Origin: Pseudonocardia thermophila
GTDB lineage: Bacteria; Actinomycetota; Actinomycetes; Mycobacteriales; Pseudonocardiaceae
Direction: 5' to 3'
DNA length: 64,000 nucleotides
Assembly: GCF_900142365.1 (NCBI RefSeq)
Contig: NZ_FRAP01000007.1
Coordinates: 62,001-126,000 of the forward strand
Each line of letters opens with the position of its first letter. Positions within the stretch are counted from its first letter, which is position 1. Positions 49,934-58,248 of the stretch are shown one piece after another. Under the pieces are notes generated by a model that ran no database searches, was not told the DNA's origin, and was given only the letters and a program-made list of their open reading frames with translations. The position numbers and the translations under genes are program-made.

Positions 49934-50783
49934 TCTGCCCGCGGTCGTCGGGTTCGTCGGGCTCGGACGCATGGGCGGCCCGATGTCCCGGCGGCTCGCC
50001 GCCGCGGGGATCACCGTGCGCGGGCACGACGCCGTACCGCGGCCCGAGCTCAGCGACGTGCTCACCCTCGTCGACAGCGCGGCCGAGGCGGGCCAAGCTC
50101 CGGTCGTGATCCTCATGCTGCCCGACTCGAGCGTCGTCGAGAGCGTCGTGCGCGGCGGGCTGCTGGCGGCGATGGCCCCGGGCTCAGTCTTGGTCGACAT
50201 GAGCTCGTCCGAGCCCCTGCGCACCTGCGCGCTCGCCGAGGAGGTCGCCGCCCACGGCGCCGTGCTCATCGACGCGCCGGTGTCGGGCGGGGTGAAGGGC
50301 GCGGTAGCCGGCACGCTCACCGTCATGGCGGGCGGCCCGGACGACGTCGTCGGCCGGCTGGAGCCGCTGCTGTCGCTGTTCGGCCGAGTCCGCCACGTCG
50401 GCCCCGTCGGCGCCGGGCACGCGCTCAAGGCGCTCAACAACCTCATGTCCGCCGCGCACCTGCTGGCCAGCTCGGAGGCCCTGCTCGCCGGTGAGCGGTT
50501 CGGGCTCGATCCCGCGGTCATGCTCGACGCCGTCAACGGTTCGAGCGGCCGCAGCGGCTCCACGGAGAACAAGTGGCCCAACTTCGTCCTACCCGGCACC
50601 TACGACTCCGGGTTCGCGCTCACGCTCATGCTGAAGGACATCCGGATCGCGCTGGGCCTGGCCGAGGCCACCGGTGCGCCGTCGGCGCTCACCGCCCGCA
50701 CCGTCGAGCTGTGGGCCGAGGCCGCCGAAGCGCTGGGGCCCGGTGCGGACCACACCGAGATCGTGCGATGGTTGCGGGGATGA
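49926..50783 (+). CDS. 3-hydroxyisobutyrate-dehydrogenase-family oxidoreductase (second copy)
   Basis: A 285-residue paralogue of the dehydrogenase three genes upstream. Features are VGFVGLGRMGGPMSRRLAAAG (recognised by GLGRMGGPMS), DAPVSGGVKGAVAGTLTVM (SGGVKGA) and catalytic Lys in GAGHALKALNNLM. The TTG start at 49926 gives an 8-base overlap with the CMD gene; GTG 49902 is an alternative start giving eight more residues. The two copies differ enough to suggest different substrates. The downstream regulator start overlaps its stop (ATGA). Confidence 0.9.
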   Translation: MADLPAVVGFVGLGRMGGPMSRRLAAAGITVRGHDAVPRPELSDVLTLVDSAAEAGQAPVVILMLPDSSVVESVVRGGLLAAMAPGSVLVDMSSSEPLRTCALAEEVAAHGAVLIDAPVSGGVKGAVAGTLTVMAGGPDDVVGRLEPLLSLFGRVRHVGPVGAGHALKALNNLMSAAHLLASSEALLAGERFGLDPAVMLDAVNGSSGRSGSTENKWPNFVLPGTYDSGFALTLMLKDIRIALGLAEATGAPSALTARTVELWAEAAEALGPGADHTEIVRWLRG

Positions 50784-51505
50784 ACGCCAGCACGTCACCG
50801 GACGTCGGCGGGCCCACCTGGTCCGCCGACCAGGTCGGGCGCGTCGCCGCCCCCCTGCGCGAGCAGGTCGCCACGCTCGTCCGCGACGCCATCCTCGGGT
50901 TCAAGCTGCAGCCCGGGCAGCGCCTCGTCGAACGCGAGCTGGTGGAGCAACTCGGCGTGTCCCGGCCGACGGTGCGGGAGGTGCTGCGCCAGCTCGCCGC
51001 CGAGGGGCTCGTGACCGTCGTGCCGCAGCGCGGCGCCATCGTCACGACGCTCACCGCAGAGGACGCCGCCGACATCTACGAGATGCGCGCCTCGCTGGAG
51101 GCGCTGGCGGTGCAGCGGTTCGTCCAGCGCGCCACCCCCGAGCAGGTGGCGGAGCTGCGGGTCGCCGTCGACGAGATCGCGCGCACCGCCGACTCGTCCG
51201 ACCCGCTCGACCAGCTGCAGGCCAAGGACCGCTTCTACGAGGTGCTGTTCCGCGGGTGCGGCAGCGAGCCGCTGCAGCAGACCCTCGCTGGGTTGCAGGC
51301 CCGGGTGCGGCTGCTGCGAGCGACCTCGCTCGCCGAGGCGGGCCGGCCCGCGCAGGCCGCCGCCGAGCTCTCCGCCGTCGTCGACGCGGTGGAGGCCGGT
51401 GACGCCGAGCGCGCCGCCGCAGCCTGCGCGGCCCACGTGCAGAACGCCTCCCGCACCGCGCTCGCGCGGCTGCGCGCGGAGGCCGAAGAAAAGGCCGGCG
51501 ACTAG
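50780..51505 (+). CDS. GntR-family regulator, FCD subfamily
   Basis: A 241-residue regulator. The winged HTH at residues ~25-90 contains VRDAILGFKLQPGQRLVERE, then LGVSRPTVREVLRQLAAEGL as recognition unit. The FCD effector domain follows (DIYEMRASLEALAVQ, DRFYEVLFRGCGSEPLQQ, and C-terminal HVQNASRTALARL), carrying the metal-binding Asp/His pattern. Being last in the operon and overlapping the preceding gene, it is probably an autoregulating repressor acting at the divergent palindrome 46292-46303. Confidence 0.88.
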   Translation: MNASTSPDVGGPTWSADQVGRVAAPLREQVATLVRDAILGFKLQPGQRLVERELVEQLGVSRPTVREVLRQLAAEGLVTVVPQRGAIVTTLTAEDAADIYEMRASLEALAVQRFVQRATPEQVAELRVAVDEIARTADSSDPLDQLQAKDRFYEVLFRGCGSEPLQQTLAGLQARVRLLRATSLAEAGRPAQAAAELSAVVDAVEAGDAERAAAACAAHVQNASRTALARLRAEAEEKAGD

Positions 51506-51551
51506 GTCCCGGCGCCCCTCATTCGACTCCCGTCCCGTCCGGAGGACACCC

Positions 51552-52322
51552 ATGTCGACGACCGAGCAGGCGCTCACGCCCGAGCAGCAGCAGATCAAGG
51601 ACGAGTTCATCAAGGTGCGCGGCACCTGGGGCGAGCCGTGGCAGCGGATGCTGGAGCTCGATCCCGGCTTCGTGCGGGCCTACCTGCGCTTCTCCGCCGT
51701 GCCGTGGACCGGGGAGCAGCACCTGGAACCCAAGGTCAAGGAGTTCGTCTACATCGCGGCCGACGCCGCCGCCACCCACCTCTACGAGCCTGGGATCCGC
51801 CAGCACATCGCCGCCGCGTTCGAGCACGGGGCGACGAAGGAGGAGATCATGGAGGTCCTCGAGCTGACCTCCACCCTCGGCATCCACGCGAGCAACATCG
51901 GCGTCCCGTTGCTTCTGGAAGTGCTGCAGGAGGAGGGGTTGCGCGACGGGCCTGCGCCCCTCGACGAGCGCCGGCAGCGGCTCAAGGCCGAGTTCGAGGC
52001 CAACCGCGGCTACTGGCACCAGTTCTGGGACGGCCTGCTCGAGCTCGACCCCGATCTCTTCGAGGCCTACCTCGAGTTCTCGTCGGTGCCGTGGAAGACC
52101 GGCACCCTGCCACCCAAGGTCAAGGAGCTGATCTACATCGCGTTCGACGCCTCGGCCACCCACCTCTACGTGCCCGGGCTGAAGCTGCACATGCAGAACG
52201 CGGTCCGGCTCGGCGCGTCGGCGGGGGAGATCATGGAGGTCCTGGCGATCGTGAGCGTGATCGGCATCCACGCCGCGACGACGGCGGCACCGATCCTCGC
52301 GGAGCTCGCCGCGCAGCGCTGA
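51552..52322 (+). CDS. Tandem-duplicated carboxymuconolactone-decarboxylase/AhpD-like protein
   Basis: A 256-residue protein made of two similar halves (~residues 15-125 and 140-250). Each has FVRAYLRFSAVPW or LFEAYLEFSSVPW, then KVKEFVYIAADAAATHLY or KVKELIYIAFDASATHLY, then an EIMEVL element followed by GIHA. These are CMD/AhpD-like helical hairpins in an internal duplication. AhpD-type CxxC is absent. ATG 51552 follows GGAGGAC. It lies 46 bases after the GntR gene and ends at a strong hairpin terminator; it may share the operon. Confidence 0.82.
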   Translation: MSTTEQALTPEQQQIKDEFIKVRGTWGEPWQRMLELDPGFVRAYLRFSAVPWTGEQHLEPKVKEFVYIAADAAATHLYEPGIRQHIAAAFEHGATKEEIMEVLELTSTLGIHASNIGVPLLLEVLQEEGLRDGPAPLDERRQRLKAEFEANRGYWHQFWDGLLELDPDLFEAYLEFSSVPWKTGTLPPKVKELIYIAFDASATHLYVPGLKLHMQNAVRLGASAGEIMEVLAIVSVIGIHAATTAAPILAELAAQR

Positions 52323-52328
52323 GCGCGG

Positions 52329-52364
52329 GGCCCACAGCCGCGCCCGGCGGTGCGGCTGTGGGCC
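52329..52364. terminator. Bidirectional hairpin terminator
   Basis: A perfect 13-bp stem (GGCCCACAGCCGC paired with GCGGCTGTGGGCC) with a 10-base loop sits between two convergent gene ends (stops at 52322 and 52371). No T run follows on either side, as is usual in GC-rich actinomycetes. Confidence 0.8.
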
Positions 52365-52370
52365 GGCCGG

Positions 52371-53477
52371 TCACATCGCGATGCTCGCGCGCACCACGCT
52401 GCGGTTGTCGGCCGCGGCGAACGCCTCGTTGATGTCCTCGAGCGAGAACGTCGTCGAGGCGAGCCGGTCCAGCGGGAGCCGGTCCTGATGCCCGGCCAGG
52501 AAGGCCAGGGCCGTCGACAGCGCGATCGGTTCGTAGAGCGAGACACCGATCATGGTCTTGTTCGCCATCACGAGGCGAGAGGCGTCCGCTTCGTAGGTCG
52601 AGCCGATGTTGATGTTGCCCATCGTCAGGTAGCGCCCGCTGAGGGCAAGGACCTTGATGCCCTCAGGGATCACGTCGGGCCGACCGGCCACCTCCACCAC
52701 CACATCGGCGCCTCGGCCGCCGGTCAGGTCGCGCACCTGCCGGACCCGCTTCGCGGGGTCCGGGAACTCGGCGATGTTCACCACCTCGTCGGCCCCGAAG
52801 GCGCGGGCGAGCTCCAGCCGCTCGGGCACCGCGTCGAGGGCGATCACCCTGGCTGCCCCGCGCGCCTTGGCCACCGCGGCTGCGTACAGCCCCAGCCCAC
52901 CGGCTCCCTGGATCACCACAGTCTCGCCGAGCGAGACGGCCGCCCGCTCCAGCCCGTGCACGACCTGCGACAACGCACAGTTGACGCCGGACGCCACGTC
53001 GTCGGAGAGCTCATCCGGGACGGTGTAGAACACCGCGCCGGCCGGGAGCAGGAAGTAGTCGCCGTACCCGCCGACGAAGTAGGGTGGCTGCGTCGCGTCG
53101 CCCAGCATGGCCATGCGCAGCCTGGCGCACGACACACGGCGCCCCGCTAGACAGTTGCGGCACCGGTGGCACGGGAAGAAGTACGGGAACACCACCCGCG
53201 TCCCGACGCCGACCGCGTGCCCGTCCGAGTCCTCGGCGACTCCGTCCCCGAGCGCGGCGATGGACCCGACCATCTCGTGGCCGAGCACGGTGGGCAGCAC
53301 TCCACCCAGCCCTCGCGTGGAGAAGTCCCCGTGCCAGGCGTGCAGGTCGGAACCGCAGATGTTCGCCCGGTGGATCTTGACCAGCACCTCGCCCGGACCG
53401 ACCGACGGGAGAGTCACCCGTTTGAGCTCGAACGGTTCGCGAGGGGCGTTGAACTGCGCGATCCTGCCTTCGAACAT
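52371..53477 (-). CDS. Zinc-dependent medium-chain alcohol dehydrogenase
   Basis: A 368-residue MDR enzyme. The catalytic zinc site is ICGSDLHAWHG plus LPTVLGHEMVG. The structural zinc loop contains FPCHRCRNCLAGRRVSC. The NAD-binding motif is VIQGAGGLGLYAAAVAKARGA (shown by GAGGLGLYA), followed by ALDAVPERL. A secondary-alcohol or hydroxy-CoA dehydrogenase role fits. The ATG at 53477 overlaps the stop of the His-rich zinc-ribbon gene (TGATG). It is last of a seven-gene leftward operon headed by the luciferase-like monooxygenase. Confidence 0.93.
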   Translation of the reverse strand: MFEGRIAQFNAPREPFELKRVTLPSVGPGEVLVKIHRANICGSDLHAWHGDFSTRGLGGVLPTVLGHEMVGSIAALGDGVAEDSDGHAVGVGTRVVFPYFFPCHRCRNCLAGRRVSCARLRMAMLGDATQPPYFVGGYGDYFLLPAGAVFYTVPDELSDDVASGVNCALSQVVHGLERAAVSLGETVVIQGAGGLGLYAAAVAKARGAARVIALDAVPERLELARAFGADEVVNIAEFPDPAKRVRQVRDLTGGRGADVVVEVAGRPDVIPEGIKVLALSGRYLTMGNINIGSTYEADASRLVMANKTMIGVSLYEPIALSTALAFLAGHQDRLPLDRLASTTFSLEDINEAFAAADNRSVVRASIAM

Positions 53478-53980
53478 CACCCGTGCCCCTGTGCGGTCCC
53501 GGCGCCGACCGGGGCAGCAGCTGCCGTTGCACCGGTGCTCGCCGCCGCGTGGTCGTGGCTGTGGGCGTGTCCGTGGCTGTGCCCATGTCCGTGCCCATGC
53601 CCGTGCCCGTGACCGTGGTCGTGGGCGACCGGCGAGGTCGACGGGTCGAGCGTGCCCTCGGCGTACGCCCGTTCCTGCCGTGCGATCTCCTGTTCCAGGG
53701 CGCGGTTGTCCCGCCGCGCGCGGGCGATCCAGCTCCGTGCCGCGACCGGGTTCATGTGGCACAGCCCGGGAACATCCGGGTAGCGCTGGCACAGCGCGGG
53801 CCCGGACAGGGCGGGCGCCTCCGCGCGCGGGGCGGGCGCACCCCCCAGCAGCAGGCCGCTGAACCGCCGACGGGCCACCGACCGGCAGAGGGGGCAAGTC
53901 CGTTCATCCGGTATGGGGCGCTCGACCCAGGCTTCGTGGGTGCCGCAGTTCGAGCAGGTGTAGTCGACCAGTACCGCCAT
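53477..53980 (-). CDS. Small zinc-ribbon protein with histidine-rich tail
   Basis: A 167-residue protein. Residues 8-33 form an FmdB-type zinc ribbon with CSNCG and CPLC pairs. The middle is helical and basic-acidic (ARSWIARARRDNRALEQEI). Residues ~120-145 are a run of His-Gly, His-Asp and His-Ser dipeptides with about fourteen His. The tail may chelate zinc or nickel. Position between an MBL-fold (di-zinc) hydrolase and a zinc alcohol dehydrogenase, with overlap to the latter, suggests a metal-supply or storage role for these enzymes. That function is inference; the domain itself is clear. Confidence 0.75.
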   Translation of the reverse strand: MAVLVDYTCSNCGTHEAWVERPIPDERTCPLCRSVARRRFSGLLLGGAPAPRAEAPALSGPALCQRYPDVPGLCHMNPVAARSWIARARRDNRALEQEIARQERAYAEGTLDPSTSPVAHDHGHGHGHGHGHGHSHGHAHSHDHAAASTGATAAAAPVGAGTAQGHG

Positions 53981-53989
53981 CGTCCCGGC

Positions 53990-54766
53990 TCACTCGTAGC
54001 AGTACGGGGCGTGCTGGAACTCCGCCCAGTCCTCGGGGTCGTGGGTGATCCACACGGTGGCGTCGGCCGACTCCCGCAGCAGCTTCAGCCGCCGGATCGA
54101 GCGGATGGCGAGCTCGGTGTTCGAGTCGTAGGGCATGGGGATCTCGTCCTCCAGCGCCTGCCGCAGGTGCACGGTGTCGCCGGTGAGGATGAAGTTGCGG
54201 CTCTTCAGCCGCACCAGCAGGCTCAGCTCGCCCGGCGTGTGCCCTGGGGTGTGCAGCACGACCACGCTGCCGTCGCCGAAGAGGTCGTGGTCGAATCCCA
54301 CCTGCACCCAGTTGAACGACCGGGTCGCCTCGATGTCGGCCTGCCGGAAGAACCCCGCCCCCGCGGGGTCCGGCCAGAGCGCGAACCGCAGTTCTCCCTC
54401 GCCGACGTAGAACTTCGCGTGCGGGAACAGGTACAGCCCACCGGAGTGGTCGAAGTGCGTGTGGGACGCGATGACGTGGGTGACGTCCTCGAGCCGGTAG
54501 CCGAGCGCCTTGATCTGGTTGTCCACCCGCTGCTCACGGGTGTACTTCAGGCCGAGGTGCTCGGCGAGCGGACCGTAGACCCGCTCCGGGTCGTCCGCGG
54601 CGTCCGGCACGAGCATGGTGTCGAAGAGGACGAGGCCCTTCGGGTGCTCGATGAGGTAGGCCGGCATGGGGATGGTGGTCTCGCCGGTCGCACCGACCAT
54701 GAGAATCCCGCTGTCGAGGGTGAACGTCGGGGAGTCCAGAGCCCACAAACGCTTGGCGTAAGACAT
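53990..54766 (-). CDS. MBL-fold lactonase-like metallohydrolase
   Basis: A 258-residue metallo-beta-lactamase-fold enzyme of the AHL lactonase (AttM/AhlD) group. The metal motif is VIASHTHFDHSGGLYL, with further ligands in VVLHTPGHTPGELSLL, FILTGDTVHLRQAL and the last His in WITHDPEDW. The start YAKRLWALDSPTFTLDSGILM (shown by LWALDSPTFTLD) is typical of AhlD-like proteins. In this operon lactone hydrolysis after a Baeyer-Villiger type oxidation is the most economical role. AGGAGG precedes ATG 54766. Confidence 0.88.
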   Translation of the reverse strand: MSYAKRLWALDSPTFTLDSGILMVGATGETTIPMPAYLIEHPKGLVLFDTMLVPDAADDPERVYGPLAEHLGLKYTREQRVDNQIKALGYRLEDVTHVIASHTHFDHSGGLYLFPHAKFYVGEGELRFALWPDPAGAGFFRQADIEATRSFNWVQVGFDHDLFGDGSVVVLHTPGHTPGELSLLVRLKSRNFILTGDTVHLRQALEDEIPMPYDSNTELAIRSIRRLKLLRESADATVWITHDPEDWAEFQHAPYCYE

Positions 54767-54817
54767 GGCTGCACCTCCTTGTGTCGATAACCGGGTGAGA
54801 TGAGGAAGGCGCTTCGG

Positions 54818-56425
54818 TCAGCCCTCGGTGATGCTGGCCCGCATGCGCTTCTTGTCGAACTTGCCGACGCTGGTCTTGGGCACCTCGTCGACCACGACGT
54901 AGGCGTCGGGGAGCCAGAACTTGGGGAAGCGGCCGCTGAGGAACTCGCGGATCTCCTCGTCGGTGACGGGCTCGTCGACGGCGAGGAAGGCCACCGGCCG
55001 TTCCAGCCACTTGGGGTCCGGTCGCGCCACGACCGCGGCCTCGCGAACCTTCGGATGCGCCATCAAGGCGTTCTCCAGGTCGACCGAGGAGATCCACTCG
55101 CCACCGCTCTTGATGAGGTCCTTCGCGCGGTCGACGAGCCGCAGGTAGCCCTCGCGGTCGATCACGCCGATGTCCCCGGTGCGGAACCAGCCGTCCCGGA
55201 AGGAATCGCCGGATCGCTCGTCGTCGAAGTAGGAGCGGGCGACCCACGGGGAGCGGGCGAGGATCTCGCCCGGGTGTTCGCCGTCCCAGGGCTGTTCGCG
55301 GCCCTCGTCATCGACGAGCTTGAGCTCCACCAGCGGCAACGGCTGCCCCTGCGTGCCCATGATGCGGTACCGCTCCTCGTCGGAGGCATCACGGTGGGCG
55401 CTGGTGAGCCCGGTGAAGGTGAGCAGCGGTGACGCCTCCGTCATCCCCCAGCCCTGCGTCACCCGCGCCCCGACGTTGCGCTCCCACCACTGCATCTCGG
55501 CGACCGGCGGAGCTTGCCCGCCGAGCCAGAGCGTGTGCAGGGAACCGAGGTCGTACTTGCGCTCCGACCGTTCCAGTTCCCCGCGCATCAGCATTCCCAC
55601 GGTCACCGCGGCGACGCAGACCGTCGCCTTGCCGTGCTCGATCGCCTCGAGGTAATGAGGTGCCTGCGGGTGCACGCCGGGAAAGACGATGCCCGCGCCC
55701 TGCAACGTGCAGGCATAGGGCATCCCCCAGGAATTGACGTGCGACAGCGGGGTCACCAGGAAGTACGTCTCCTGCTCGGAGACCCCGATCGATCCGTGCA
55801 TGCACAGCATCAGCGCGTGCAGCACGGTGCTCCGGTGGCTGTACACGACCCCCTTGGGGTTTCCCGTGGTCCCGGACGTGTAGCACATGCCGGCCGCGCT
55901 GTTCTCGTCGACGTCCGGGAACTCGAGATCGTCGTCGAAGCGATCGATGAGCTCCTCGTACCAGTGCACCGGGCCGAGCGAGGTCGGCGCGGGTGCCGAC
56001 TCGCCCAGGACGACGATGGCCTCCACGTCGCGGACGGCGTCCGGAATTCCCTCCAGGAGGGGCAGCAGGTCCGGGCTGACCAAGAGCACCCGGTCACCGG
56101 CGTGGCGGATGATGTAGCCGATCTGGTCGGGGCTGAGCCGGGTGTTGATCGTGTGCAGCACCGCGTTCATGCAGGGCACTGCGAAGTACGTCTCGAAGTG
56201 CTGGTACGTGTTCCAGGCCAGCGTGCCGACCCGGTCTCCGGCGCGTACCCCGAGATGCGCGAGGGCCTTGGCGAGCTTGCGGACCCGCCGGCCGTACTCG
56301 CCGTAGGTGTACTCCTTGAACCCTCCCTCGACCCGCGTGATGATCTTCTTGTGCGGAAAGAGGTGCTCCGCGCGCCACAGCAACGACTTCAGTTGCAGTG
56401 GCCGGTCCATCATCAGGCTTTGCAT
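54818..56425 (-). CDS. AMP-forming fatty acyl-CoA ligase
   Basis: A 535-residue ANL-superfamily ligase, probably activating a medium-chain or hydroxy acid to its CoA ester. The AMP-binding P-loop is YTSGTTGNPKGVVYSHRS (residues ~180-197), then GWGMTEASPL, the hinge YLRLVDRAKDLIKSGGEWIS (shown by DRAKDLIKSGGEWIS) and catalytic Lys in PKTSVGKFDKKRMR. ATG 56425 with GGAGTTAC upstream is preferred over 56458, because MQSLMMDRPLQLKSLLWRA is the conserved N-terminus. It sits between flavin reductase and MBL-fold genes. Confidence 0.93.
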   Translation of the reverse strand: MQSLMMDRPLQLKSLLWRAEHLFPHKKIITRVEGGFKEYTYGEYGRRVRKLAKALAHLGVRAGDRVGTLAWNTYQHFETYFAVPCMNAVLHTINTRLSPDQIGYIIRHAGDRVLLVSPDLLPLLEGIPDAVRDVEAIVVLGESAPAPTSLGPVHWYEELIDRFDDDLEFPDVDENSAAGMCYTSGTTGNPKGVVYSHRSTVLHALMLCMHGSIGVSEQETYFLVTPLSHVNSWGMPYACTLQGAGIVFPGVHPQAPHYLEAIEHGKATVCVAAVTVGMLMRGELERSERKYDLGSLHTLWLGGQAPPVAEMQWWERNVGARVTQGWGMTEASPLLTFTGLTSAHRDASDEERYRIMGTQGQPLPLVELKLVDDEGREQPWDGEHPGEILARSPWVARSYFDDERSGDSFRDGWFRTGDIGVIDREGYLRLVDRAKDLIKSGGEWISSVDLENALMAHPKVREAAVVARPDPKWLERPVAFLAVDEPVTDEEIREFLSGRFPKFWLPDAYVVVDEVPKTSVGKFDKKRMRASITEG

Positions 56426-56454
56426 GGGTAACTCCGTTGCCGTCGTGCCCGGTG

Positions 56455-56988
56455 TCAACGAGTCGGCGTCGACGTGTCGAAGAGCAGGCGTGGGAAGGTG
56501 CGCGCGGCGTAGGTCAGCGGCATCCGATCGGCGACGGACACGGTCTCGACCCCGCCGGCGAGAATCACGTGGTCACCTCCGGGGTAGGCCGCGTACCGGC
56601 GGCATCCCAGGACGGCGACCGCGCCGGTGAGCACGGGGAGGTTGCGGTACCCGGTGGCGAAGTCGTTCCCGGCGAACTTGTCGATGCCCTTGGTCGCGAA
56701 CCGCCGTGCCACCTCGGCCTGGTCATCGGCCAGGATGTTGACCACCCAGTGCGAGGCTGAGCTGAACGCCGGATAGCAGTCGGCGGAGGTGTCCAAGCAC
56801 GCCAGCACGATCGGTGGCTCGAGGGACACCGAGCAGAACGCGCTCGCCGTGAAGCCACGCCGGTCGCCGCCGGCGTCCACGGTCGTCACGACCGTGACCC
56901 CGCTGGGGAACAGCGACATGGCCCGTTTGAAGGTGGCGGCCTCGGCGGCAGACAGGCTCGGTGGGCTCTGCGTCGTCGACACGGTCAC
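56455..56988 (-). CDS. Flavin reductase (HpaC/DszD-like)
   Basis: A 177-residue NAD(P)H:flavin oxidoreductase of the flavin_reduct family. Visible signature elements are FKRAMSLFPSGVTVVTTVD, the FMN-binding GFTASAFCSVSLEPPIVLAC (shown by GFTASAF..VSLEPP) and WVVNILADDQ, ending YRNLPVLTGAVAVLGC. It would supply reduced flavin to the luciferase-like monooxygenase of the operon. The GTG 56988 start overlaps the RibBA-like gene stop as GTGA. Confidence 0.92.
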   Translation of the reverse strand: MTVSTTQSPPSLSAAEAATFKRAMSLFPSGVTVVTTVDAGGDRRGFTASAFCSVSLEPPIVLACLDTSADCYPAFSSASHWVVNILADDQAEVARRFATKGIDKFAGNDFATGYRNLPVLTGAVAVLGCRRYAAYPGGDHVILAGGVETVSVADRMPLTYAARTFPRLLFDTSTPTR

Positions 56989-58145
56989 CGTCCTCCGGGT
57001 TCGGACACCGCTGCGGCAGCGGTCAGGGTCGGCAGGTGGTCACGGGGGTGGGGCATCGGCGACACCCGGGCGGCGACGGTCACGCCGAAGTCCTCCAACC
57101 CGGCGGCCGTGGCGGGGTCGTCGGTCAGGAGCTCGACGCTGTGCACGCCGAGATCGCGCAGGATCTGGGCCGTGACGTGGTAGGGGTGAGCGTCGGCCGG
57201 GGCGTCGAGGGCGGGATCGGCGCGCAGCTCGTGGGCCTCCACTCCCCGCAGGTAGACCAGTACCCCCGTGCCGCGCTGCGTGATGCGCCGCAACGACTCG
57301 TCGAGCTCGGCGCCGCAGGCACAGAGCGCTGAACCGAAGACGTCCCCGGTGAGGCACTCGGCGTGCATGCGCACCGTGACCGGCTCCGCGCCGGCAACGT
57401 CACCGAGCACGAGCGCGAGGTGCTCGGTTCCGTGGGGCTCCGCGTAGCTCAGCGACTGGAAGGTCCCGAACCGCGTGGGCAGGTGGGTCTGCGCGACCCG
57501 GTGCAGGAACCGCTCGTGGCGCCGGCGGTAGCGGACGAGGTCCGCGACGGTCAGGCAGGCCAGCCCGTGCTGCTTGGCGAACACCTCCAGCTCGGCTCGT
57601 TCCGGCACCGCGCCGTCGTCGTCGACGATCCGGGCCACCACGGCGGCCGGGGCGAGCCCGGCCAGCCGGGCCAGGTCGACTCCGGCCTCAGCAGGGACCG
57701 CGTGTTCGAGCACGCCGCCGTCACGGACACGCAGCGGGAGCACATGACCGGGCCGGTCGAAGTCCTCGGCGCGTACGGCGGGGTCGGCGAGCGCCCGCGC
57801 GGTTGCCGCGCGTTCCCGGGCCGAGATGCCGGTCGTGCTCGTGCGGCGCAGGTCGACGGAGACCAGGAACGGGGCCGCCGGTGTGTTCGTGCCGGTCATG
57901 GGGGACAGGCGCAGTTCGTCGGCTCTGCGGCCGTCGACGGCGACGCCGACGACGCCGCTGGTGTGCCGGACCACGAACGACATCCGCTCGGGCGTGATCG
58001 ACCCGGCGGCGGCGACCAGATCCCCGGCGTTCCCGGCGTCGTCGATCACGACGACCAGCTCGCCGCGCGAGAATGCGGCGATCGCGGCCTCCGCCGCCTC
58101 GTCACGCCGGTCGGCCGACGGCCATGCGTCCATCCGGCTGGACAC
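56985..58145 (-). CDS. RibBA-like protein with altered catalytic motifs
   Basis: A 386-residue fusion of DHBP-synthase-like (~1-210) and GTP-cyclohydrolase-II-like (~215-370) domains. Family form is clear: TGISARERAATARALADP, RPGHVLPLRVRDGGVLE, and the zinc Cys of ECLTGDVFGSALCACGAEL (C264, C275, C277). However, the acidic DDEDRENEGD loop is shortened to DDAGNAGD, GHTEA has lost its His (VPAEAG, 150-155) and the QEGRGIGL loop with the catalytic Arg reads VEAHEL (302-307). Standard RibB and RibA activities are therefore doubtful. The GTG 58145 start follows GAGGAAGG. Its place in a flavin-monooxygenase operon suggests a flavin-related or novel pterin/pyrimidine role. Confidence 0.8.
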   Translation of the reverse strand: MSSRMDAWPSADRRDEAAEAAIAAFSRGELVVVIDDAGNAGDLVAAAGSITPERMSFVVRHTSGVVGVAVDGRRADELRLSPMTGTNTPAAPFLVSVDLRRTSTTGISARERAATARALADPAVRAEDFDRPGHVLPLRVRDGGVLEHAVPAEAGVDLARLAGLAPAAVVARIVDDDGAVPERAELEVFAKQHGLACLTVADLVRYRRRHERFLHRVAQTHLPTRFGTFQSLSYAEPHGTEHLALVLGDVAGAEPVTVRMHAECLTGDVFGSALCACGAELDESLRRITQRGTGVLVYLRGVEAHELRADPALDAPADAHPYHVTAQILRDLGVHSVELLTDDPATAAGLEDFGVTVAARVSPMPHPRDHLPTLTAAAAVSEPGGR

Positions 58146-58206
58146 TGCCCTTCCTCTCTCGTCGACGTCGCTGCACCGCACGGCCGAACGCTCCGTGGTC
58201 CGGGTG

Positions 58207-58240
58207 GGGCTTCGCCCGGGCCGCGGCCCGGGCGAAGCCC
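58207..58240. repeat. Perfect 34-bp palindrome between monooxygenase and RibBA-like genes
   Basis: The 34 bases from 58207 read identically on both strands (beginning GGGCTTCGCCCGGGCC). They lie in the 103-bp gap after the luciferase-like gene. Transcribed, they give a very stable hairpin that could protect the 3' end of the monooxygenase message or partly terminate transcription, lowering expression of the downstream genes. Confidence 0.85.
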
Positions 58241-58248
58241 GGCCTGCG

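Noticed and set aside
53990..54766. Dedicated quorum-quenching lactonase
   Set aside because: The fold matches AHL lactonases, but the operon is catabolic, so lactone intermediate hydrolysis is the simpler reading.
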